Part shown: positions 56,038-64,000 of the stretch, one piece after another
Position numbering within the stretch: position 1 is the first letter of the stretch
How the letters are laid out: the number at the start of each line of letters is the position of its first letter
From: Przewalskia tangutica
Lineage: Eukaryota; Streptophyta; Magnoliopsida; Solanales; Solanaceae
Direction of reading: 5' to 3'
Assembly: GCA_029844215.1 (NCBI GenBank)
Contig: CM056728.1
Location: 60,489,789 to 60,553,788 of the forward strand
DNA: 64,000 nucleotides
Translations under genes and position numbers: made by a program
The notes under the pieces: generated by a model
The model's input: only the letters and a program-made list of their open reading frames with translations
What the model was told of the DNA's origin: nothing
Database searches by the model: none

Positions 56038-56273
56038 GGTCACTGAATCAGCTATCCTTTTATTTCGCCTGTTTTGCTTGCACGTTTTCTCAATTTCGTG
56101 GTCAAGGAACAATCAGATTTGCTCTTCTCCTTCTTCGCATACACTAAATCCCTGAAATAGGCCAAAATCAACAAACAAATCAAGGCAACATGGTTCTAAT
56201 AGTAAAAATAAAAATAAAAATAAAGCCAAAGTAGAAATAAAAAATAGATGGTTCGATATTAAAAGTACGCCAA

Positions 56274-56291
56274 TCCCCGGCAACGGTGCCA
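56274..56291 (-). other. Primer-binding site of element G
   Basis: Minus strand TGGCACCGTTGCCGGGGA, six bases from the 5' LTR. One change from the F version (TGGCGCC). Confidence 0.85.
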
Positions 56292-56297
56292 AAAACT

Positions 56298-57527
56298 TGT
56301 TGGGCGATAGCCACGTGCTCACATAAGTGTACATATCGTTACAAGTAATATAGTCTTGTAATACCGAGTTTATCGTCCACAGAGACTGGTTTCTAATTAC
56401 CGAACATTTATTCTAGGTTATCTATTTGGCAAACGATAATTGATTTGGATTTTTGTTTAACTACTAGAATAATTTCAAGAATTAACTAAACTATTGAAGT
56501 TGTAATCAGTTATGAAGGAATTAGGGCTTCCAAAATCCTCGACTATTCACTCTATTCAATCCTTAATGCAACTAGAATGACTTCTTCTTCTACGTTAAGA
56601 TAGCGGTTAACTAGACTGTCTTATATTCCGGTTAGGATATATAATCGCTCAACCCCAGTGCAGAACCCTTCTATATTTCTATGATAGGATTTACCACATA
56701 GGAGGATTAAGAACATTAACCTATAATTCTACACAAGTATCGGAGTACTTTCGTCCGCGATTTTAACCTATGTCTATTTAATTACAGCATATCCAAATCT
56801 CTCCTCTCGGATCTTGATTCGAAATCATATAGATTATGATAATTAGTGATCAATTAACTATCAAACATTCACACAAATTATTGAATACATCTTAATCAAG
56901 TGAAGAAGAAATCAACTAATGCATTAAAGTCATGAATAGAGTTTCAAGCGATTCAAAAGGAAAGCCCTAATAAGGTGTTTAGCTCCTAGCCATAGTCACA
57001 CTAAGAACTAATACAATTCCAAACATAAACTGAATTAAAAAGAAAGAAAGAAAAGTACTGCGAACTAAAGTCTTCAATTGTAGCTTCCAATCCTTGCGCT
57101 GTGATGTGTTGTGTGTTAGAATGACTCTCCCTCTCATAGAATAATCCCTAGGGCTTTTAGTATGTTGCAATTTTCGTGCGCTATGGACCCTTCTTCCCCT
57201 GGCCAAATTAACTTCGGATTCTCGATTTCCGTACAGGCGTTGCGGCGCCCAAAGTTATGTGGCTTCTCTGATGTTTCAGTGCCATGACCCTGCATTTTGG
57301 CGCCATGGCGCTGCCTGGCCTTCGTCCGGGTCTTCAATTTCTGTCATTTTTAGCCTCAGATTCCTCCTTTTATGCATATTTTTCGTTCCTTTTTGCCATT
57401 TTGCCTTTTTGAACCGCTGTGACTCAAAAGAAAGAAAAACAAACCTAATACTATACTAAACACAACAAAAACGAGTAAAATACTAACTAAAAATGACTCA
57501 AAAAACGTATACAAAATACGCATAACA
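56298..57527 (-). repeat. 5' LTR of element G
   Basis: 1,230 bp, close to 35784-37133 but with a single copy of the 112-bp segment. GC module at 57235-57314. Ends AACA, followed by the duplication cctaa. Confidence 0.92.
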
Positions 57528-57532
57528 CCTAA

Positions 57533-58190
57533 TCTTCCAGCCTATAGATGCAATCTGGAAGAGGCTAAGGAGTTGCAAAGACAATTGCAAGAATTACTAG
57601 ACAAAAGATTTGTCTGTGAGAGCCTTAGTCCCTGTAAGGTACCCGCCTTGTTGGTACTAAAAAAATATGGGACTTGGCGCATGTGTATTGATAACTAAGC
57701 AGTCAATAACATCATTGTGAAGTACATGTTTCCTATGGAGAGATTGGATGATCTTTTGAATGAATTGAGTGGGGCCAAGTTGTTCTCCAAGATATATTTG
57801 AGGAGTGGCTACCATCAAATGAGGATACGAGAGGGAGATGAATGGAAGATGAGTTTCAAGACCAAGTATGGTTTGTACAAATGGCTTGTGATGCCATTTG
57901 GATTGTGTAATTCTCCAAGCTCTTTCATGGGGCTGATATACGAGGTACTATGATCATTCATGGGTAAATTTGTTGTGGTTTACTTAGATGATATCTTAAT
58001 ATATAGTCAAGATAGGGAATCTCACTTGTCGCATTTAAAAACTTTATTTGAGAAGTTAAGAGATGTAAAGTTGTACGAAAAGTTAGAGAAGTGCTTTTAT
58101 GATTACTAGTATCCCATTCTTAGGATACATAGTATCATCCGAGGGCATTCATGTGGATCCATCCAAGATGGAAGCCATCCGAGATGGCCC
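57533..58190 (+). pseudogene. pol: Reverse transcriptase of element H
   Basis: Resumes H after G: LPAYRCNLEEAKELQRQLQE, WRMCIDN, LNELSGAKLFSKIYLRSGYH, FKTKYGLYKWLVMPFGLCNS, FVVVYLDDILIYSQDRESHL. A stop at 57696-57698 and another after YEVL near 57950 interrupt the frame. Motif C (YLDD, 57981-57992) is intact, but the motif A Asp of the usual KIDL is Tyr (codon 57795-57797), which should abolish polymerase activity. Frameshifts follow after 58090. Confidence 0.9.
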
Positions 58191-58223
58191 AAGCCTACGA
58201 ATGTAAGTGCGGTAAGAAGTTTC

Positions 58224-58711
58224 CATGGTTTGACTTCTTTTTATCATCGTTTCATTCGAGATTTTAATACCCTTACTGCTCCTATCACTGAACTAATGAA
58301 AAATGGCGAGTTTAATTGGTTCCAAGGAGCACAAAGAGCTTTTGAAACCTTGAAGGGAAGGTTATGTGCAACACCAGTTCTAGCTATTCCGAACTTTAAG
58401 AAACTATTTAAAATTGAATATGATGCTAGTAGGGTTGGTGTTGGTGCCGTCTTGATGCAAGACAAACGACCTATTTCTTTCTTTAGTAAAAAATTGGGTG
58501 GTGCACGACTCAATTATTCTACTTATGACAGGAAGTTTTATGCTATTGTGAGATCCTTGGTCCAATGGAAACATTATTTGAGGCCAAAACCTTTTTTCTT
58601 ATATTCAGATCATGAAATCCTTGATGTATTTACATGGGTAAAGAAAGTTGAATCTAAGTCATGCTAAGTAGGTAACATACTTGCAAACTTTCACATTCTC
58701 TACAAGGCAAA
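58224..58711 (+). pseudogene. pol: RNase H of element H, truncated
   Basis: Open for most of its length: FYHRFIRDFNTLTAPITELM and FNWFQGAQRAFETLKGRLCA (RT connection), then the RNase H fold with FKIEYDASRVGVGAVLMQDK (first catalytic Asp), FFSKKLGGARLNYSTYDRKF and SLVQWKHYLRPKPFFLYSDH (third Asp). The catalytic Glu expected after YSTYD-K/R is Lys here (codon 58533-58535). The frame ends near 58667 and gives way to the MITE at about 58712; integrase and the 3' LTR are missing. Confidence 0.88.
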
Positions 58712-58914
58712 AAGATGGCAAGTCCGTTTGACTTGGCACAAAGTCTAAGAAAAAAATGAAGACTTTTGAAATGTGTCATTCAAAACAAGTATTAGATATT
58801 TGTGTGATTGTAAATCATCTCATAAAGTTAAATTGTTTCTAAATATAGAAAAATGCCAATTTATTTGGGACAAAGTAATAAGAAAAGTATGAATATTTTT
58901 GGGATGGAGAGAGT
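58712..58914. mobile_element. Stowaway-type MITE, one end clear
   Basis: The right end gggatggagagagta matches the Stowaway terminal repeat (in reverse: tactctctccatccc). The body has words typical of this Solanaceae MITE type: gtccgtttgacttggcac, aaagtctaagaaa, gaagacttttgaaatgtg, aaaatgcc and tttgggacaaagtaataag. The left terminus is not recognisable, so it is probably truncated. No coding capacity, as expected. Confidence 0.65.
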
Positions 58915-59554
58915 ATATGTTTTTGGCTTTGTTTTCTCCGGAAGAAACTTGTTTTTATTCCCCTAAACATTATACGTGCAATATTTCTTTAATAACAATG
59001 AATTTTCATGCCTTAAAGATTTCTTTCAATTATGTCTTCCATTTTTTTCTGGCAGAACATGTCACTTGTAGCCGCATCAGGCACACTCATGTTGTTGATC
59101 AGACTGGTATTATAGGGACGATGTCCACCAGAGATGCCCATGCTGTTGCAAGTCAACGTAGGGATAAGTTGGACAGTTTGAATGCCTACATGCCAGGGTC
59201 TTGCGACACATGGAAGAAGTCCCAGGAGAAACAAGAATTAGAGTGTTTTAACTGACAATTTTACCCTTGGTAGTCCTAAAGGCTCACTCTTATTATGTTG
59301 TATCAAATGTTACATTAATATCAGAGGTGATACCCAAAATGTAGAGCAAATGTTATATCACAAATCCTCTACATAGAAATGCAATCAATATGAAGTATAT
59401 AGGTTTTCTTATTGTGTTTTTTCCCTTCACGATGAGTGCACAAATGCATCGCTATCACAAATTATGACATAAGCTCAATTACTTGGACTGACCTTAGGCA
59501 TACATCCTTCCGAAGTATAGGGTCACAAACTTTTACAACCATTTACTATTTTTC
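58915..59554. other. No feature recognised
   Basis: A 118-codon ORF at 58899-59255 shows no family I know and overlaps the MITE end; I do not call it a gene. Confidence 0.4.
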
Positions 59555-59571
59555 ACAGGTTACCTATTGTT

Positions 59572-59782
59572 TTTTTTTTTTGTGAAGGCGAACGCGGCGC
59601 TACTCTTTCAGTGCGCAGTGGTAAACCGGACGCAGTAGCCTGCAAACCACGTCAGCCATGTAAACCACACTTGGCAAGCCATGTGTGACAGGCTCAACCA
59701 AGAAGGTTTATGCAGGGGATCGAACTCGTGACTTTGCGGTCCCGCGCTCTACTGCTACACCAACTTGGCTACCCTTGCGGGT
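59572..59782 (-). mobile_element. tRNA-derived SINE, minus strand, with target duplication
   Basis: Reverse complement of the 30688 SINE, including the B box ggatcgaactcgtga (reverse) and the T run standing for the A tail at 59571-59582. Flanked by acaggttacctattgtt at 59555-59571 and 59783-59799. A few substitutions separate the two copies. Confidence 0.9.
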
Positions 59783-59799
59783 ACAGGTTACCTATTGTT

Positions 59800-60097
59800 G
59801 TCTTTTAGTTGACTTGATATATTGTGTAAATGCTCCGTTTGAGTTATTTTATAACAATTGCATCTTTCATAAACCGAAACAATCAAGTACACAATGAAAA
59901 TAGAAATAGCAAAAGCAACAGAAAATATCAAGCATAGACATGGTCAACACACAACAACCCAAAACTAAAATCAATTAAAGAGGAGAGTATGACAGCCAAA
60001 GCGTGCAGTCCTGTTTTGAAGCTTCTTAGAAGTTTCAAACATGGTATATGGACGATCATATCTATAAGATTTTAAGGTCTAAGCATGGTTGACATAA
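59800..60097. other. No feature recognised
   Basis: AT-rich sequence between the SINE and the 110-bp tandem repeat. Confidence 0.4.
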
Positions 60098-60338
60098 AAA
60101 ATATTTACACGTTCAGATCATTTTTGAGATAATTATAGGTGAATTTCTACAATAAATATTAAATGGTAACATTGTAAAAAATATAACTAACCTGCAACTA
60201 GCGTAACAAAATATTTACACGTTCAGATCATTTTTGAGATAATTATAGGTGAATTTCTACAATAAATATTAAATGGTAACATTGTAAAAAATATAACTAA
60301 CCTGCAACTAGCGTAACAAAATATTTACATTGACTTCA
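60098..60338. repeat. 110-bp tandem duplication, two perfect copies
   Basis: From aaatatttacacgttcagat to ctgcaactagcgtaacaa the sequence repeats with a 110-bp period and no difference that I see. A third copy starts (aaatatttaca) and breaks off near 60330. Confidence 0.9.
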
Positions 60339-60607
60339 ATCCTAAGGAATGATAATGTTTATAATGAGGTGTGGGCTGAATAGATGCAGAAATTTCTAAA
60401 GATGTATGTGTTGTCGCACGAAATAATTTCCAAATTTCCTCAGTGACTGGCCATCCTCCAATCCATCTTTACTTTCCAGCACGAGTCTAACAAATTAAAA
60501 GGAATACATCTACTACCAACATGGCTAGATCCAGATGAATATGATGAAAATTCAAACTACTTGGATAAGCTTTTTTTTTTTAATGAAATGAGTAATGGAA
60601 TTGTTTG

Positions 60608-60755
60608 ATACCACCAAAGGTTGTGGTGGAGAGGTTTCGGGTTCAAGCACCGAAAGTGAAGTCAAGCTTTAGGGGGGAGCGTTTTAGCCTCTACAGCCGA
60701 ACTTCGCGGCACGAATCTCGACTAGTGGGGCTGGTTCCCAACTAAATGTGTTTTA
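60608..60755 (+). mobile_element. Degenerate TS-like SINE
   Basis: Words of the Solanaceae TS family are present in order: ggttgtggtggagaggtttc (A box region), ggttcaagcacc (B box), gggggagcgttttagcc, ggcacgaatctcg and gtggggctgg. The usual spacing between A and B boxes is shortened, so an internal deletion is likely. No clear target duplication. Confidence 0.65.
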
Positions 60756-61569
60756 GAAATTGCATGATTAGATGTCATATTGGATATGACACAAATTGTT
60801 GATCTTGATTAAAATCCCCGAAACTGAAATGTTCCCTAAACTTTAAATACAAGTCTAAATTAGAATGCGTCGTCCATTACAATTGTTAGAGTGCAAAATC
60901 CTTTTTGGCGATACGAGTATTTATGCCAAAGCATTTGCTCTAAGTCTACGAGGACTCATACTCTTTCATAGATGTGTTTAAATGTATAAGTAGATGATAA
61001 CTTTTGTGGGTATTTACACTAAAGTGTTTGCTCACAAAGGTCAAGTTTACTTAGATACATAAACGCAGTCGTGTAATGGGGTTGACTTGCTTAGAAAAAT
61101 CTTGACGTCAAAGTGTCAGACTAATCTAAGGATGCAAGATTAAATAAAATATTTGATCAACCAAGAGTTGCAAATAAGTTTTGCAATTGATTTAGAACCT
61201 ACCAAGATGTGTTATTGAAGTTATCAGCCAAAGCAAACGCGGAAATAGCATAGGCTTGGATCTTGGCCCATTATGACCTTAAAATAAATTTAGGTATGTA
61301 TTCTACCATGGGGTCGTAGAAGTAGGTTAAAATAGTGGGAGCTAATTAAACGAAAGACCATGTTGATTAGCCTAAACGAATATGTATAATAGGAAATAAA
61401 TTTGATTGTAGTTTCCTGTCTATCTAAATCTTCATATTATAAAAATGTTGAGCCTATCATTGAAAATGCTTATGAAAATGAACTAACTCACCGATCATTT
61501 TCGGGGGGGGGGAGGGGGGTTCTTTTCCTCATCTAGTAATCCTAAAAGGGGAAGGAATATAGATGGTAG
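60756..61569. other. No gene recognised
   Basis: AT-rich intergenic sequence. The only notable item is a G homopolymer at about 61504-61521, interrupted by one a. Confidence 0.4.
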
Positions 61570-61574
61570 GTTGA

Positions 61575-62230
61575 TATTGTACACCTCTCTATTATGAACA
61601 GATCAAACCAAAAATGAGGTACAACGGACTTACGGTTTAAAAGTTATCTTAGTTTGAAGTTCCTGCCTTGGATTTGGCTGAAATTCGGGAAGGTAGAATT
61701 ACGAACTGTTTTTATTGAGTTGCACTTGTTAGAATGAAATAAAAATTTACATGGTTGTAAATCTCTCCGTTATGAACATATTGAACCAAAAATTAGGTAA
61801 AACGGACTTACGGTATAATATCACAGTTTAAAGTTTCTGCCTTAGATTTGGCCGAAATTCGGAAAGACATAATTACGGATGGTCTTCTTGAGTTTTACTT
61901 ATTCGAAATATATAAAAATTTACATGGTTGTAAATATCTCTGTTACGGACAGATATAGCCAAATAGGGGTTAAAACAGACTTACGAGTTGAGAGTTATTG
62001 TAGTTTGAAGTTGCTGCCTCGGATTCATCGGAATCCAGAAGGACAGGACGTTGAAATGTAACTGTACAAATTGGCGAAGAATCCAAAAGTTTGTTCTTAA
62101 TAAAAGTTATATTTCTCTGTTGTGGTCATTTTGAGATTTTACAGGACTCAAACGGGCTTACGGATTAGAAGTTATGACTATTTTACGATTCGATCCCGTT
62201 TAATAGAAATTCCGGCGTCACAAATTTCAT
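61575..62230. repeat. Tandem repeat of about 175-bp units
   Basis: Four units, with ctctctattatg/ctctccgttatg/tctctgttacgg/tctctgttgtgg at about 61585, 61764, 61939 and 62113. Each runs on through acggacttacggt, agttt.aagtt.ctgcct.gga and tttggctgaaattcgg. The last unit is strongly diverged. Confidence 0.8.
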
Positions 62231-62419
62231 GTGACTGTTTTAAGGATAGATTTGTGCTAGTTACCCAAGGTAGTTTTAAATGAAATTTGGTACAGTGAAA
62301 GATTCCCGTGTTACCTTAGTTTCAGCGTAAGGAACACCTTAGTTGGAGTTACGGTTGAAAAGCTATAACCGTTACAAGCATGAAAGGCAGAATGTTGAAA
62401 AAGAGAATATTGCTTAGTT

Positions 62420-62765
62420 GACCTTCGGAAAATATGAAAAGTGAATACGTGTTCACAAATGTTTAAATATAATGGATCGGATTGCACGCCGCAACAAAAT
62501 GTAAATATAATGGATCGGGTTGCACGCCGCAACAAAACGTAAAGTGAATGCGTGTTCACAAATACGTAAATATAATGGATCGGGTTGCACGTCGCAACAA
62601 AAAGTAAAGTGAATACGTGTTCACGAATATGTAATCATGGACCGGGTTGCACGCCGCAACAAAACGTAAAGTGAATACATGTTCACGAATACGTAAATAC
62701 ATTGGATCGGGTTGTACGCCATAACAAAACGTAAAGTGAATATGTGTTCACAATTATGTAAATAC
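62420..62765. repeat. Tandem repeat of about 67-bp units with dyads
   Basis: Five to six units of atggatcgggttgcacgccg, caacaaaacgtaaa and gtgaatacgtgttcac, the last being a near-perfect 16-bp palindrome. One unit early in the array lacks the palindrome. Confidence 0.85.
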
Positions 62766-63429
62766 AACAAATATATAAATGCAAGGGAATGTCTTATCGT
62801 ACGATACATGATAAAATAAATGTTAAACAAGTTAAGAACTTCCTATAAGGAGTGGAGGGGAGATGTTGGATGCTTGTATGATAAAGGTGTTGTAACCTAA
62901 TATGTTTTGCAGCATGCTTATTATGTTATAATGTGTTTGCACTTGAGATATTGTAAGGTCACTTTGAATTGCAGGATAAAGTTCTCACTCAGCCCCGGAT
63001 AGTAGGGTTGACTCTTTATTTAACATGTTTCAGGAAAGCGTGATAGAGGAAAGGTTGCACGTCAAGGCTAACGATCGTCCCGCAGCCTCTTTGTCGTACC
63101 AAATCCATTGGTTCGGGCTTGGTACTCGTCAGGTTCAGAATGTCAGTGCCAGTGTCTCGGGAAATGCCCGTGTGAGATGGTCTCCTTTCCAACTTAGAAT
63201 AATCATTGTCATATATAGAAACAGTATTTGCACGAGCAAGGGCTCGCGTTATGTTTTAATTAAATTCATAAGCATATTTCATTACTGTTGTTATTGATAC
63301 TACTTCCGCATTTAATATACACATCTAAATTTCTAAATAAAGAGAAATTAAATGGTGCTCCTGGTGAGAAATAATTATTCAGGTGTCATCACGCCCTAAG
63401 TAAAGGCTTGGAAAAGTCGGGGCGTGACA

Positions 63430-63646
63430 TCGACACACCCTGGCACTGTTTCTCTTCTTTCTTCACTGAATATACGGGATTAATGGCCTAGATGCTTAGA
63501 GTTTCTCAACAGATTCTTTCTAAAACTCTTTTAAGATGTTGGTTTCTAGACTAGTATGATTCTAAGTATATACTTTCAAAGTAACTTCTCTGTTATTATA
63601 ATACTATTTTTGGTAAGTGTTATAGACTGAAAGAGTTTAGCTAAGC
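63430..63646. other. Spacer, nothing recognised
   Basis: 217 bp between the end of LTR K and the next LTR. No ORF or repeat of note. Confidence 0.4.
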
Positions 63647-64000
63647 TGTTACACCCCGTAGTTTCAGGGTATGTATATGAGGACGTGCGCAAGAGAATGC
63701 GACTCTAGGTTTGAAAATGAAGAAAGATTTCTTTTTCCTATGGAAAATGTTCCGAACCACGTGAAGGAAAAAGGTTTGTTGTTGAGAATTGGATTCTCAA
63801 TTTTGGTAATTAGGACTTATAGAATTTATAAGAATTATGGAATTTTATTTCCAGATTTGGTCATGTGGGGCCCACCCGGGAAATCTTACGTTTTTGTGGG
63901 ACCCACAAGGTTTTCAATTATGGACCAATTATTGAGATTTTAGGGAGATAAAATATTTTGGACCAATAGGGGGCGACACGTGTCACCCCCATGTGGCCAT
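63647..64000 (+). mobile_element. Start of a Tekay-like LTR, cut by the window edge
   Basis: Begins TGTTACACCCCGTAG and is similar to the first 270 bp of the window throughout, including gagaattggattctcaa, ataagaattatggaatttta, gggcccacccg and the palindrome gggcgacacgtgtcaccc at 63971-63988. Same family as the LTR at 1-3621. Confidence 0.85.

Larger units (their letters stand above)
35784..57527 (-). mobile_element. Element G: Athila-like Ty3/gypsy with gag, protease and a 3' ORF, no RT
   Basis: LTRs 35784-37133 and 56298-57527 (TGTTGGGCG...AACA), perfect duplication cctaa at 35779-35783 and 57528-57532, tRNA-Asp-type PBS next to the right LTR, PPT next to the left. It spans 21.7 kb only because element I (13.4 kb) lies inside; G itself is about 8.3 kb. 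Coding order on the minus strand: gag, protease, then a Transposase_32-like ORF. RT, RNase H and integrase are absent, as in F. It interrupts H between protease and RT. Confidence 0.93.
61570..63429 (+). mobile_element. LTR-like region K, 3' end defined
   Basis: Ends in ggggcgtgaca (63419-63429), the same kind of end as the LTRs above, and contains two tandem arrays and a cactcagccccgg stretch typical of plant gypsy LTR ends. The left boundary, partner LTR and target duplication were not found. No hairpin chain of the Tekay-like type is visible, so it is a different family. Confidence 0.45.

Noticed and set aside
58899..59255. 118-codon plus ORF between the MITE and the SINE
   Set aside because: Starts in the MITE end, composition like intergenic DNA, no recognised family. 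A transcript match would be needed to revive it.
61504..61521. G-rich run as telomeric or regulatory G-quadruplex
   Set aside because: A single homopolymer with one interruption; no telomere repeat nearby. More likely a slippage tract.

Overview
This window looks like heterochromatic, repeat-filled DNA from a flowering plant, most likely Solanaceae. I recognise no intact host gene, rRNA, tRNA gene, organelle insertion or CRISPR array. The plant assignment rests on Tekay/Del-type chromoviruses, Athila-type and Ogre/Tat-type Ty3/gypsy elements, a Stowaway MITE end, and tRNA-derived SINEs. One SINE resembles the TS family of Solanaceae.

Layout, left half. Positions 1-20243 are stacked Tekay-like retrotransposons on the + strand. 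The end of an old LTR (D, 18389-20243) was hit by element B, whose pol and 3' LTR lie in 3622-18388. B's pol was then broken twice: by an LTR filling 1-3621 and by element A (4075-13078, TSD gatgt). A keeps gag and integrase remnants but no reverse transcriptase.

Middle. A fragment of another LTR (E, from 20244) was split by the minus-strand Athila-like element F (20770-28410, TSD gttag), whose gag was itself split by a 1.04-kb solo LTR (25254-26294). From 28416 to 33698 there is a mosaic of SINEs, a long inverted repeat and LTR fragments.

Right half. A degenerate + strand gypsy element H (PBS 34763, protease 35027, RT 57533, RNase H 58224) was split by the minus-strand Athila-like element G (35784-57527, TSD cctaa). 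G was split by the minus-strand Ogre/Tat-like element I (39429-52840, TSD gtttc). The two 3,920-bp LTRs of I are almost identical, so I is probably the youngest insertion. Beyond 58712 come a Stowaway MITE end, two SINEs, tandem repeats, an LTR end (to 63429) and, at the edge, the start of an LTR related to the one at position 1.

How the parts relate. No element here is complete, and none could supply its own reverse transcriptase. B has a recognisable pol with its YxDD-type motif, GPY/F region and chromodomain, but it is broken by insertions and frameshifts. H has lost catalytic residues. F and G share the same pol-less gag-protease architecture, and I is gag only, so these probably moved using enzymes supplied in trans. 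The features most worth following up are non-coding: a chain of covarying hairpins near the 3' end of six LTRs, a CpG-rich GCGCCGCGGCGCC module shared by LTRs of unrelated lineages, a conserved G-box palindrome upstream of the TATA boxes, and repeat arrays in the 3' region of I.
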